This document shows positions 8,635-16,733 of a stretch of DNA of 64,000 nucleotides, piece by piece; the stretch's first letter is position 1; each line of letters begins with the position of its first letter. The stretch is from Azophilus sp965199705 (lineage in GTDB: Bacteria; Pseudomonadota; Gammaproteobacteria; Pseudomonadales; Azotimanducaceae). The stretch is taken from positions 248,001 through 312,000 of the forward strand of contig OZ241359.1 of NCBI GenBank assembly GCA_965199705.1. Reading direction: 5' to 3'. Under the pieces are notes generated by a model. That model was given only the letters and a program-made list of their open reading frames with translations. It had not been told where the DNA came from and searched no databases. The translations under genes and the position numbers were made by a program.

Positions 8635-8941
8635 TAGGGCGGCGTCGGGTTGAGCGAGGTGACGGGCGCATCCGGAAAATCCGTGTACTCGGTATCGAGT
8701 ACGCTCAGACCGACCCTGACTTCGAATTGATCCATCAGGAACGCGGCAATGTCCAGCTCTGCGTCGAGGACTTCCGCCCCTCGATGGTTTTGCATTCGCG
8801 CTCGAATTGTCTTGAAATGCAGCCTCGATTTCCGAGACAGACATCAATGGCTTCCTGGCACAGCCGGTCAGCTTCCGACGCGTCGAACGCATTCTCAAGC
8901 TCACAGAATCCGCGCTCTTCAAACTCCTGGCTTTTCGTCAT
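8625..8941 (-). pseudogene. Possible frameshifted gene remnant
   Basis: Two overlapping minus-strand reading frames look protein-like in turn. The first (ATG at 8941, through about 8800) encodes MTKSQEFEERGFCELENAFD, then EADRLCQEAIDV; this is faintly like the N-terminus of phytanoyl-CoA dioxygenase proteins. The second frame (about 8820 to a stop at 8625) encodes FKTIRARMQN, then AELDIAAFLMDQFEVRVGLS. A single frameshift near 8800 would join them. The product would be about 100 aa and the function is unknown. The similarity is weak, and either frame could be chance. The stretch 8942-9063 shows no gene. Confidence 0.25.
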
Positions 8942-9063
8942 GCTTGCAGGCGAATCAAGTTCCTTCAGGCAAGCTGGCGTCTTGTCATGAGTGCATCAGG
9001 ATTTCGCCTGAATTGCGCCACGAATACGATTGTAGCCGTGCATGAATCATCGCCGGGCGGCGC

Positions 9064-10128
9064 ATGACGGCCCGCCTGCGCGTCAATCTGGCGGCTCTGG
9101 TCGCCAATTACCGGACTTTGGCGCAGTATGCAGCGCCGGCAGAGACTGGCGCTGTCGTCAAGGCCAACGGCTACGGATCAGGGGCCGAGCAGGTCGCCGA
9201 GGCCCTGCTGACCGTCGGCTGTCGGCATCTCTTTGTCGCCAGAGCGGATGAAGGGCGCGCCCTGCGCCGGCGCTTCAGCGAACCCTGCATATACGTCTTC
9301 GAAGGGGCGCTGCCGAGCACCCTTGCAACCCTGCTGCAATATCGCCTGGAGCCGGTGCTGAACAGCCCGGATCAACTGCGATTGTGGCGCAGCCAGGCGC
9401 AGGGGCCGCTTACCCTGCATGTGGATACGGGCATGAACCGTCTGGGCTTTCCGCCGACTGTCACGGCGGGCGATTTTCCGAATCAGGAAATCGGCCTGAT
9501 CCTGTCGCATCTCGCCTGCGCCGACGAGCCGGATCATCCGCTGAATTCGACGCAACGGCAACGCGCCTCGCAATTGCGCCAGAGCTTCCCGGGGGCGCGC
9601 ATCAGCATCGGCAATTCGGCCGGAATCTTGAACGGCCCGGACTTTCACGGCGACCTGGTGCGCCCCGGCATCGGCCTTTATGGCGTCAATCCCCGTCGCG
9701 GCGGCGGCAACCCGATGCAGCCAGCCCTTTCGTTGGAAGCCAGGATTGTTCAGCTACGAACCCTGCGCCAGGGCGAAACGCTTGGCTATGGCGCCAGTTG
9801 GCGCGCGCCAGGGACGCGCCAGATCGGGACCCTTGGCATCGGTTATGCGGACGGCCTGCCCCTGGCGCTTTCAAACCGGGGACAGGTGTACGCGGCCGGT
9901 CGAATGTGCCCGCTGATCGGGCGCATCTCGATGGACCTCGCCAACTTCGACAACACGGATGCGCAACTGGCGGCAGGCGATTGGGTCGAGGTCTTTGGCC
10001 ACAATCTGTCCGTCGAGCGCGTGGCCGAGACTGCCGACACCATCACCTACAACCTGTTGACCGGCATCACCGAGCGGGTCACCCGCGTGTATGAGGCGGC
10101 TATCGCGCCGAAGCCAGCAGCGCTGTAA
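9064..10128 (+). CDS. alr: Alanine racemase
   Basis: PLP-dependent fold-type III enzyme interconverting L- and D-alanine for peptidoglycan synthesis. It has 354 aa, the usual length. The PLP lysine is Lys33 in VVKANGYG. The second catalytic base, a tyrosine, is in LGYGASWRA. Other family blocks are HVDTGMNRLGF, SIGNSAGIL, RPGIGLYGVNP and GRISMDL. The ATG at 9064 puts these blocks at their normal distance from the N-terminus. Its 3' end overlaps the convergent cobQ gene by 29 bp. With alanine dehydrogenase about 2 kb away, the neighbourhood is rich in alanine metabolism, although the genes are not co-transcribed. Confidence 0.95.
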   Translation: MTARLRVNLAALVANYRTLAQYAAPAETGAVVKANGYGSGAEQVAEALLTVGCRHLFVARADEGRALRRRFSEPCIYVFEGALPSTLATLLQYRLEPVLNSPDQLRLWRSQAQGPLTLHVDTGMNRLGFPPTVTAGDFPNQEIGLILSHLACADEPDHPLNSTQRQRASQLRQSFPGARISIGNSAGILNGPDFHGDLVRPGIGLYGVNPRRGGGNPMQPALSLEARIVQLRTLRQGETLGYGASWRAPGTRQIGTLGIGYADGLPLALSNRGQVYAAGRMCPLIGRISMDLANFDNTDAQLAAGDWVEVFGHNLSVERVAETADTITYNLLTGITERVTRVYEAAIAPKPAAL

Positions 10129-11557
10129 CGTCCAGCGCCTGCTCCAGCCCGTCCGCCAGTTCCTCCAGAGCCTGCTCCACACCGGCTTCATAGGCGAGGC
10201 CCGAGCCGGCGTCCTGCAGCCAGCGCGAGCGGAAGGCGTCGTCTGCAAACAGGCCGTGCAGATAGGCCCCGGCGACGCGGCCATTGGCGCTGATGGCGCC
10301 ATCCGGGCCATGCGCCAGACGCGCGAAGGGTCGGGCTGTATCCGGGCCGGTGGTCCTGCCTGTGTGAATCTCGTAACCGCGCACCGGCGCGCCCGTCGAT
10401 AGACAGACGCCAAAGGCCGGGCGCACCAGCTTGTCGCCTGACATTTCCGTTTCTACGTCCAGCAGGCCAAGCCCCGCCGCCTCGCCAGGCTCGCCGTCCA
10501 GCCCGTCCGGATCCCGGATATGCCGGCCAAGCATTTGATAGCCGCCACAAAGACCCAGAATGCGGCCACCGGTTCTGGCGTGCGCCAGGATGTCATGATG
10601 CCAGCCCTGACTGTGCAGGAAAGCCAGGTCCGCGAGCGTTGACTTGGTGCCCAGCAGCAAGATCACGTCCGTGTCGCGCGGTATGGCCGAACCGGGCGGC
10701 ACGAAGGCGAAGTCCACCATCGGCTCCAGGCGCAGTGGGTCAGCGTCATCGAAATTGGCAATGCGTGACAGCATGGGCGCGCGAATGCGCAGCTTGCCGC
10801 GCTCTCCGGCGACCGGCGCGCGCACCGGCTCCAGCACCACCGCATCCTCCGCAGGCAAGCGCCGGGCAGCGTCCAACCACGGGATGACCCCGTAGCAGGG
10901 CCAGCCGGTGTGCGTCTCGATGGCTCGCACACCCTCGTCAAACAGGGCCGGGTCACCGCGAAAGCGATTGATGGCGAAACCGGTCACCAGGGCTGCGTCA
11001 GGCGCATCAAGCACAGCTTGCGTACCGACCACGGCAGCAATCGATCCGCCTCTGTCGATGTCCGCAAGGAGGCAGACCGGGGCGTTTGCGGTGCGCGCAA
11101 AACCCATATTGGCAATGTCGCCCTGCCGCAGATTGATTTCGGACGCGCTGCCGGCGCCCTCGACAATCACCAGAGCATGACTGGCTCGCAGACGCTCGAA
11201 ACTCTCCATGACAGGCTTCAGCAAGCTGCCGCGCCGGGCCATGTAGTCTGCGGCTGCCATGCCGGCCCGAACCTGCCCGTGGACGACGACCTGCGCACTC
11301 CGGTCCGACTGCGGTTTCAGCAACACCGGATTCATGTCCACGCTGGGAGCCAGGCCTGCGGCGCGTGCCTGCACCGCCTGGGCGCGCCCGATCTCGCCCC
11401 CCTCGGGACAGACTGCGGCATTGTTGGACATATTCTGCGGTTTGAACGGCGCCACACTGAAGCCACGACGCCGCGCCAGGCGGCAGAGGCCGGCGACCAG
11501 CACCGACTTGCCGGCATCCGAGCAGGTCCCCTGAATCATCAATGTGCGAGCGATCAT
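10100..11557 (-). CDS. cobQ: Adenosylcobyric acid synthase (glutamine-hydrolysing)
   Basis: ATP- and glutamine-dependent amidation of four side chains of adenosylcobyrinic acid a,c-diamide in vitamin B12 synthesis or salvage. At 485 aa it matches CobQ/CbiP. The N-terminal BioD-like domain starts MIQGTCSDAGKSVLVAGLCR and continues with APFKPQNMSNNA. The C-terminal class I amidotransferase-like domain has ILGLCGGYQMLG with the nucleophile cysteine and a later conserved His (EIHTGRT). No other cobalamin gene lies in the window, so this is an isolated copy. Its 3' end overlaps alr (convergent). The start is the ATG at 11557. Confidence 0.93.
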   Translation of the reverse strand: MIARTLMIQGTCSDAGKSVLVAGLCRLARRRGFSVAPFKPQNMSNNAAVCPEGGEIGRAQAVQARAAGLAPSVDMNPVLLKPQSDRSAQVVVHGQVRAGMAAADYMARRGSLLKPVMESFERLRASHALVIVEGAGSASEINLRQGDIANMGFARTANAPVCLLADIDRGGSIAAVVGTQAVLDAPDAALVTGFAINRFRGDPALFDEGVRAIETHTGWPCYGVIPWLDAARRLPAEDAVVLEPVRAPVAGERGKLRIRAPMLSRIANFDDADPLRLEPMVDFAFVPPGSAIPRDTDVILLLGTKSTLADLAFLHSQGWHHDILAHARTGGRILGLCGGYQMLGRHIRDPDGLDGEPGEAAGLGLLDVETEMSGDKLVRPAFGVCLSTGAPVRGYEIHTGRTTGPDTARPFARLAHGPDGAISANGRVAGAYLHGLFADDAFRSRWLQDAGSGLAYEAGVEQALEELADGLEQALDVTALLASAR

Positions 11558-11626
11558 GGCCCGTAACTTGCACGCAGACGCTGGTCAAATGACGATATCA
11601 AGATGCTCGATTGGCTCTGCTCTGTC

Positions 11627-11667
11627 GAGATCATCGTCGCCCCTGGCGCAAAGTCCGGGATCCGGGC
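11627..11667 (+). repeat. Dispersed hairpin-repeat copy B
   Basis: GAGATCATCGTCGCCC, CTGGCGCAAAGTCC, GGGATCC. It retains the GATCATC left part and the conserved core, with a short stem. It lies between the cobQ start and the 3' end of the Lrp gene. Confidence 0.65.
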
Positions 11668-11673
11668 AGACAT

Positions 11674-12174
11674 TCAGGCTGACGCGACCGGGCCAGGTCC
11701 GGCGCGCACCGGCAGCCCGGTCTTCTTGATGACTGTGCGCAGCGCGAAGCTGGAGTGCACGCGGCTCACTTCGGGCAGGCGGGTCAGACAAGCGCTGTGT
11801 ATGCGCTCGTAATCCCTTGCGTCGCGCACCACCACACGCAACAGGTAATCGGATTCGCCAGACATGATGTAGCACTCCATCACTTCCGGCACCTGCCGCA
11901 CCGCTGCTTCAAAGGCGCGCAGGGCTTCCTGCTGCTGGCTCTTGAGGGTGATGTGCACGAACACATTGTCCGGGTAACCGGCCCGCGACTGATCGACCAG
12001 GGCGACATAGCCGCGCAGCAATCCGCTGGCCTCCAGCTTCCGCACCCGTCTCAGACAGGCGGACTCGGACAGGTTGACGCGCTCCGCCAGGGCGCTGTTG
12101 GTCAAGCGCCCGTCCAGTTGCAGCTCATGGAGGATCAGGCGGTCTAACCGGTCTATATTCGCAGAATCTTGCAT
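11674..12174 (-). CDS. Lrp/AsnC family regulator (alanine dehydrogenase-linked)
   Basis: A 166-aa Lrp-type protein. The N-terminal HTH reads IDRLDRLILHELQLDGRL, then NSALAERVNLSESACLRRVR. The C-terminal ligand domain has VMECYIMSGESDYLLRVVVRD, the usual RAM core. It is divergent from the alanine dehydrogenase gene across 152 bp. Lrp-family activators next to ald are a known arrangement (AldR/BkdR-like), so alanine is the likely effector. The C-terminal tail (GLPVRAGPGPVASA) is Pro/Ala-rich and not conserved in the family. Confidence 0.88.
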   Translation of the reverse strand: MQDSANIDRLDRLILHELQLDGRLTNSALAERVNLSESACLRRVRKLEASGLLRGYVALVDQSRAGYPDNVFVHITLKSQQQEALRAFEAAVRQVPEVMECYIMSGESDYLLRVVVRDARDYERIHSACLTRLPEVSRVHSSFALRTVIKKTGLPVRAGPGPVASA

Positions 12175-12326
12175 GTCAGGCTGCCTTGGAACTTGTTTCC
12201 ACGTTTATTTACGCATATAGCGGAGAAAAAGCAATCACATGCCGCCGCCCGGCGAGTAGATTGAATGCTCGGATATGCGCCGCTGTGCGCCGGCGTTGCG
12301 TCAGTTGAACAGGAGATCGTTGCAGC
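12175..12326. promoter_or_regulatory. Divergent control region between Lrp regulator and ald
   Basis: This 152-bp gap contains an AT-rich core around 12200-12240 (GTTTATTTACGCATATAGCG, then GAGAAAAAG). It is the likely binding region of the adjacent Lrp-type protein. No precise operator or promoter could be fixed. Confidence 0.35.
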
Positions 12327-13427
12327 ATGCGTATCGGTGTTCCCAAGGAGTCCAAGGCGCAGGAATACAGGGTCGGGCTGACCCCGGAATCCGTGTTCGA
12401 ACTCGTCACAAACGGCGCCGAGGTGATCGTCGAGCACGACGCAGGCGCAGGCATCGACTTTGAGGATGCGGACTACCGCCAGGCCGGTGCGGAAGTCGGC
12501 AGCGCAGAGGATGCTTTCGTAGCTGATCTGATCGTCAAGGTCAAGGAACCCAACCTTGCCGAATGCCGACGACTCGGGCCGCATCAGACACTCTTCACCT
12601 ATCTGCATCTGGCTGCCGACCGGCCACAGGCAGAAGCCTTGATGGCGAGCGGCGCTACCGCCATTGCCTACGAAACCGTCAGCGCCGCGAACGGCGGCTT
12701 GCCCCTGTTGCGGCCCATGAGTGAAGTGGCGGGTCGCATGTCGGTTCAGGTGGGCGCCTCGGCCCTGCAGAAAGCGGCTGGCGGCCGGGGCGTTCTGCTT
12801 GGCGGCGTGCCGGGCACGGCGCCGGCCAGGGTGGTTGTCATCGGTGGCGGCAGCGCCGGTGCGCAAGCGATTCTCATGGCAGTCGGGCTGGCTGCCGACG
12901 TCACGGTTCTGGACAACAACCGAGACCGGCTTTGCACGCTCGCGGAACGCTTCGGCAATCGCATTCGGGCGCTCATGTCCACGCCCGGGACACTGCATCG
13001 CGCGCTTCTGGATGCCGACCTGGTGATTGGCGCCGTGCTGGCGCCGGGCGACAAGACGCCGAAGCTGGTCAGCTGCGAGACAGTGCAGGCCATGCGCCCC
13101 GGCAGTGTGCTGGTGGACATCGCCATCGACCAGGGCGGGTGCTTCGAGACCAGCCGACCGACAACCCACGATCGCCCCACCTATCTGAAACACGGTGTGG
13201 TGCACTACTGCGTCGCCAACATGCCCGGCGCAGTGCCGAGAACCGCCACCCTGGCCCTGAACAACGTTACTTTGCCATACGTTCATGCACTGGCCCGGCT
13301 TGGCCGACGCAAGGCGTTCGAGCGCGACCCGGGCTTTGCGCAAGGGCTCAATGTGCACAAGGGGCGCATTTGCCACCCGGCCGTCGCCCGCGCCCTCGGC
13401 CATTGCAATGCGCGCACGGCTGCCTGA
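12327..13427 (+). CDS. ald: Alanine dehydrogenase
   Basis: NAD-dependent oxidative deamination of L-alanine to pyruvate and ammonia. It has 366 aa, close to the usual 371. The N-terminal domain begins MRIGVPKESKAQEYRVGLTP, typical of the Ald/PntA family. The Rossmann dinucleotide site is VVVIGGGSAGAQA near residue 170, followed by the acidic residue in VTVLDNNRDRL that selects NAD. The signature VLVDIAIDQGGCFETS, with the DQGG segment, is intact. Ammonia or alanine use is suggested by the paired Lrp regulator. It probably supports alanine catabolism. Confidence 0.95.
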   Translation: MRIGVPKESKAQEYRVGLTPESVFELVTNGAEVIVEHDAGAGIDFEDADYRQAGAEVGSAEDAFVADLIVKVKEPNLAECRRLGPHQTLFTYLHLAADRPQAEALMASGATAIAYETVSAANGGLPLLRPMSEVAGRMSVQVGASALQKAAGGRGVLLGGVPGTAPARVVVIGGGSAGAQAILMAVGLAADVTVLDNNRDRLCTLAERFGNRIRALMSTPGTLHRALLDADLVIGAVLAPGDKTPKLVSCETVQAMRPGSVLVDIAIDQGGCFETSRPTTHDRPTYLKHGVVHYCVANMPGAVPRTATLALNNVTLPYVHALARLGRRKAFERDPGFAQGLNVHKGRICHPAVARALGHCNARTAA

Positions 13428-13493
13428 CACGGGGAGGAAAGGTCAAGCGTTCGGGTTACACTTGACGTCCCCCTTTTTCCGGCGCGACACAGC

Positions 13494-14906
13494 ATGACGG
13501 ATCTTCTGCACAACCAGTTTCCCGAGGGGTCTCTGGAAGCCAGGGATCTGGCGAACCTTCTGCACCCGGTCAGCAACCTGAAACTGCTGCACAGCGAGGG
13601 GCCGAAGATCAATGCGCGCGCGGAAGGCGTCTATGTGTGGGACAACCACGGCAAGCAGTTTCTGGAAGGCATGGCTGGCCTCTGGTGCACCGCCGTCGGC
13701 TACGGCGAGGAAGCGCTGGTCGATGCCGCGACCAAACAGCTTCGGGCGCTCAGCTACTCGCAGCTATTCGCTGGCAGGAGCCACGAACCCGGCATAGTTC
13801 TGGCAGAAAGGCTGAAGGCGATGATGCCCTTCGACGCGGGCCGGGTGTTTTACGGGTTGTCCGGAAGCGATGCCAACGATACCCAGATCAAGCTGATGTG
13901 GTATTACCACAACGCCATCGGCAAGCCGCACAAGAAGAAGATCATCGCCCGTCTCGGCGGCTACCACGGATCGACCGTGGCGTCCGGCTCGCTGACCGGC
14001 CTGCCGCCATTTCACAAGCACTTTGACCTGCCCATCCCGCAGGTGCTGCACACCGACCGGCCACACTATTACCGGGACAGCGAAGCAGGTGAATCCGAAA
14101 GCGCCTTCTGCGACCGCATCCTCGGCAACCTGGAAGCCATGATCCTGCGCGAGGGCGCGGAGACCATCGCCGCCTTCGTGGCCGAACCGATCATGGGCGC
14201 CGGCGGCATGATCGTGCCGCCCGCCGGCTACTACGCAAGGTTGCAGGCGCTGCTGGAACGCCACGACATCATGCTGATCGATGACGAGGTCATTTGCGGC
14301 TTCGGGCGCACCGGCAATCCCTTCGGCTGCCAGACCATGGGCTTCACGCCCACGACGATGAGCATCGCCAAGGCGGTCAGTTCCGCTTACCTGCCCCTCT
14401 CGGCGGTGCTGCTGCCGGAGTTCCTGTATGCCCCCTTGGTCGAAATCAGTAGCGAGGTGGGGCTGTTCGGGCACGGCTTCACCTACTCCGGGCATCCTGT
14501 GTGCGCTGCCGTGGCGTTGCGCAACCTGGAGCTGATGGAAGAGCGCGACCTGTTTGCCCATGCGGCCCGCGTCGGTGAGGAGTTCCAGGCCCGTCTGGCG
14601 CGTCTGGACGCGCATCCGATTGTTGGCAACACCCGAGGCCGCGGGCTGATCGGCGGCGTCGAGTTGATGGCCGACAAGGAGACCCGTACCGCCTTTGCCC
14701 CGAGCAACGGCGCCGGCGCCTACTGCAGCGGCCGCTGCGAAGCGGCTGGCTTGATCCTCCGCAATGTCGGCGGCGACACCATGGCCATCTGCCCACCACT
14801 CATCATCACCTCGGCGCAAGTGGACGAGCTTTTCACCAAGCTGGAGCAGGCCCTGGATGACACCTGGGCCTGGGCCAGCCGTGCGCGCCCGGGTTCCGGC
14901 GGCTGA
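13494..14906 (+). CDS. Class III PLP-dependent aminotransferase (omega-amino acid:pyruvate type)
   Basis: A 470-aa fold-type I aminotransferase of the class III (ornithine/omega-amino acid) group. The PLP lysine is in TMSIAKAVSS; the preceding IDDEVICGFGRTG block carries the cofactor-binding Asp; FVAEPIMGAGGMIVPP is also conserved. The N-terminal region (LHPVSNLKLLHSEGP, then GVYVWDNHGKQFLEGMAGLW) matches pyruvate-dependent omega-transaminases such as the putrescine/beta-alanine group. The amino donor cannot be assigned from sequence. It lies 66 bp downstream of ald in the same direction; alanine made by such an enzyme would be the substrate of Ald, so a shared function is plausible. Confidence 0.85.
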   Translation: MTDLLHNQFPEGSLEARDLANLLHPVSNLKLLHSEGPKINARAEGVYVWDNHGKQFLEGMAGLWCTAVGYGEEALVDAATKQLRALSYSQLFAGRSHEPGIVLAERLKAMMPFDAGRVFYGLSGSDANDTQIKLMWYYHNAIGKPHKKKIIARLGGYHGSTVASGSLTGLPPFHKHFDLPIPQVLHTDRPHYYRDSEAGESESAFCDRILGNLEAMILREGAETIAAFVAEPIMGAGGMIVPPAGYYARLQALLERHDIMLIDDEVICGFGRTGNPFGCQTMGFTPTTMSIAKAVSSAYLPLSAVLLPEFLYAPLVEISSEVGLFGHGFTYSGHPVCAAVALRNLELMEERDLFAHAARVGEEFQARLARLDAHPIVGNTRGRGLIGGVELMADKETRTAFAPSNGAGAYCSGRCEAAGLILRNVGGDTMAICPPLIITSAQVDELFTKLEQALDDTWAWASRARPGSGG

Positions 14907-14999
14907 TCTGCGTCACGGCTGGGGTGGCGCCGCGACCGATACGCAGTTCCGGGACGTTTTGCTAAACTGCACAGCCCTCGAACAACGGCGGGCAGCAGG

Positions 15000-15215
15000 A
15001 TGAGGAAAGACATTCACCCGGCCTATCAGGCCATCAAGGCCACGTGCAGTTGCGGCAATGTGATCGAAACCAACTCCACGCTGAGTGAAGACATCCACAT
15101 TGATGTCTGCTCCGCCTGCCACCCTTTCTATACGGGCAAGCAAAAGATCGTCGATTCACGGGGGCGGGTCGAGCGTTTCCGACGCCGTTTCGGTAACATG
15201 TCCGCGGGGCGTTGA
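15000..15215 (+). CDS. rpmE: 50S ribosomal protein L31
   Basis: A 71-aa ribosomal protein of the zinc-containing (C+) type. The cysteines in KATCSCGNVIE and DVCSACHPFYTG form the four-Cys zinc site. The start MRKDIHPAY matches family N-termini. The ATG at 15000 follows GGCAGCAGG, a reasonable ribosome-binding site. Its stop overlaps the chosen TTG start of the downstream M48 peptidase gene. Confidence 0.95.
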   Translation: MRKDIHPAYQAIKATCSCGNVIETNSTLSEDIHIDVCSACHPFYTGKQKIVDSRGRVERFRRRFGNMSAGR

Positions 15216-16654
15216 AGACGGCGCCAACCCGTATATTGCGCCAGGGGCCGCGCCCTCGCCGGTCTTCTGCCCGTCTGCGCCCGATTCTGGCCACCTGCTG
15301 CGCGCTGCTGCTGGCCGCGCCTGAATTGCACGCCGGCGACGGCGAAAAGATGCTTGAGGAAATCCGCGAAAACGAGGGCCTCTACGAGGACTCGGCCTGG
15401 CAGGACTATGTGCGCGAGATCGGCGAGCGCTTGCTGGCGGTAAGCCCGGACGAAGGCAAGGAATACCACTTCGTGGTGGTGGACAGCCCGGCGGTGAACG
15501 CCGCCGCTACCGGAGACGGCTACATCTTCATCTTCCGCGGCATCATCGCCCATGTGCGCAGCGAGGATGAACTGGCCGCCATCATCGGCCACGAAATCGG
15601 CCATGTGGTGGGGCGTCACACAGCCCGCACCAAGGGCATGAATCGTCTCGGCGGGCTATTGGGCTGGATTGGGGCCATCGGTACGGCCAGTTGGGGCATC
15701 AAGGACGTAAGCGACACCCTGACCGCCACCGCCATCAGCCGCGAGGCGCGCGAGTACGAACTCGAAGCCGATGCCTATGGCGCCGAATTCCTGGCCCGCG
15801 CCGGCTATGACCCGCTGGCCGCAATTGCCACCATCCATGTGCTGAAGGAACAGGAACTCTTCGCCAGATCAGTCAAGGGGCAGCCGCCCGTCTATCACGG
15901 ACTCTTTGGCACGCATCCGCGCAACGACAAGCGGCTGCATGATGCAGTACAGAAGGCCGTGCCGTTGTCCGGGGGGAGGTTGCGGCCGCCGGAACGCGAT
16001 TTCTGGGCCATGGTGGACGGCCTGGTGCATGGCAACGAGGCCGCAACCGGCCTGATCAAGGGCGATGCCTACTACCACATGGGCTTGCGCATCGTGGTGC
16101 AGTTCCCCACCGGCTGGAACCTCGGCAACACCCCGTCCGAGGTGTTTGGCCGGGATGCGGGCGACGCCGAGATCAGGGTGCAAAGGCACAAGCTGGCGCG
16201 CAAGAAGCAGACGCCAGAAAACTATCTGAAGAAGACCTTGAAGCGCGACGACCTCAACGACGGCGAGAAGCTCACCGTAAACAATTACCCGGCCTACATG
16301 GCCGATGTGGAAATCCTGGATGGCAAGGCCGCGGCCCGCAAGATCGCCGCCGTCGTCAAGGGCAACGCCGTATATCTCTTCAAGGGCGAACTCGGCGTCA
16401 ACGGCGATGTCGCCCGCTTCGAGCAGCAGTTCGAGGATACATTGCGCTCCTTCCGAGCCATGACGGCCGAAGATCTGAGCAAGGCAGACCGGCCACGCAT
16501 TGACGTCCTCATCGCCGAACCGGGCGACACCTACGCCAATCTCGCCCTGCGCTCCTCAATCAAGTCATTCCCCGAAGAAACCCTGCGCATCATCAACGGC
16601 CATTACCCGCGCGGCGAGCCGCGAGCCGGAGACCCGATCAAGCTGGTGCGTTGA
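15212..16654 (+). CDS. Periplasmic M48 family metalloprotease, BepA-like
   Basis: A 480-aa predicted secreted zinc metalloprotease. An N-terminal signal peptide (Arg-rich start, hydrophobic core ILATCCALLLAAPELHA, cleavage near Ala41) leads into the M48 domain. The zinc motif HEIGH is at about 127-131, and the third ligand is probably the Glu in EYELEADAYGAEF. The C-terminal third is a substrate- or chaperone-like region that ends with a LysM-like GDTYANLALRSS segment and INGHYPRGEPRAGDPIKLV. BepA and related proteases survey outer-membrane protein assembly. The start is uncertain: TTG at 15212 overlaps rpmE, and TTG at 15236 is an alternative. The first codons run through a hairpin-repeat copy. 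Confidence 0.85.
   Translation: MKTAPTRILRQGPRPRRSSARLRPILATCCALLLAAPELHAGDGEKMLEEIRENEGLYEDSAWQDYVREIGERLLAVSPDEGKEYHFVVVDSPAVNAAATGDGYIFIFRGIIAHVRSEDELAAIIGHEIGHVVGRHTARTKGMNRLGGLLGWIGAIGTASWGIKDVSDTLTATAISREAREYELEADAYGAEFLARAGYDPLAAIATIHVLKEQELFARSVKGQPPVYHGLFGTHPRNDKRLHDAVQKAVPLSGGRLRPPERDFWAMVDGLVHGNEAATGLIKGDAYYHMGLRIVVQFPTGWNLGNTPSEVFGRDAGDAEIRVQRHKLARKKQTPENYLKKTLKRDDLNDGEKLTVNNYPAYMADVEILDGKAAARKIAAVVKGNAVYLFKGELGVNGDVARFEQQFEDTLRSFRAMTAEDLSKADRPRIDVLIAEPGDTYANLALRSSIKSFPEETLRIINGHYPRGEPRAGDPIKLVR
15224..15258 (-). repeat. Dispersed hairpin-repeat copy D
   Basis: On the minus strand: GGCGCGGCCC, CTGGCGCAATATAC, GGGTTGGCG. The arms CGGCCC and GGGTTG pair over six positions, including two G-U pairs. 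It overlaps the predicted 5' codons of the M48 protease gene. Confidence 0.7.
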
Positions 16655-16682
16655 CTGCTTTGGTCGGGCGCACAAGATCCGG

Positions 16683-16721
16683 CGCGATCATCACGGCCCC
16701 TGGTGCAATATCCGGGCTTGC
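16683..16721 (+). repeat. Dispersed hairpin-repeat copy A (reference copy)
   Basis: GCGATCATCACGGCCC, CTGGTGCAATATCC, GGGCTTG. It lies in the 79-bp gap between the convergent M48 protease and mrcA genes. The stem GGCCC/GGGCT is short and includes a G-U pair. It is the most complete copy and was used to find the others. Confidence 0.75.
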
Positions 16722-16733
16722 CAGCCTCGTGCG

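Noticed and set aside
8685..8702. GTACTCG-GTAT-CGAGTAC palindrome
   Set aside because: Short arms inside a possible coding remnant; it fits ordinary codons and has no gene-start context.
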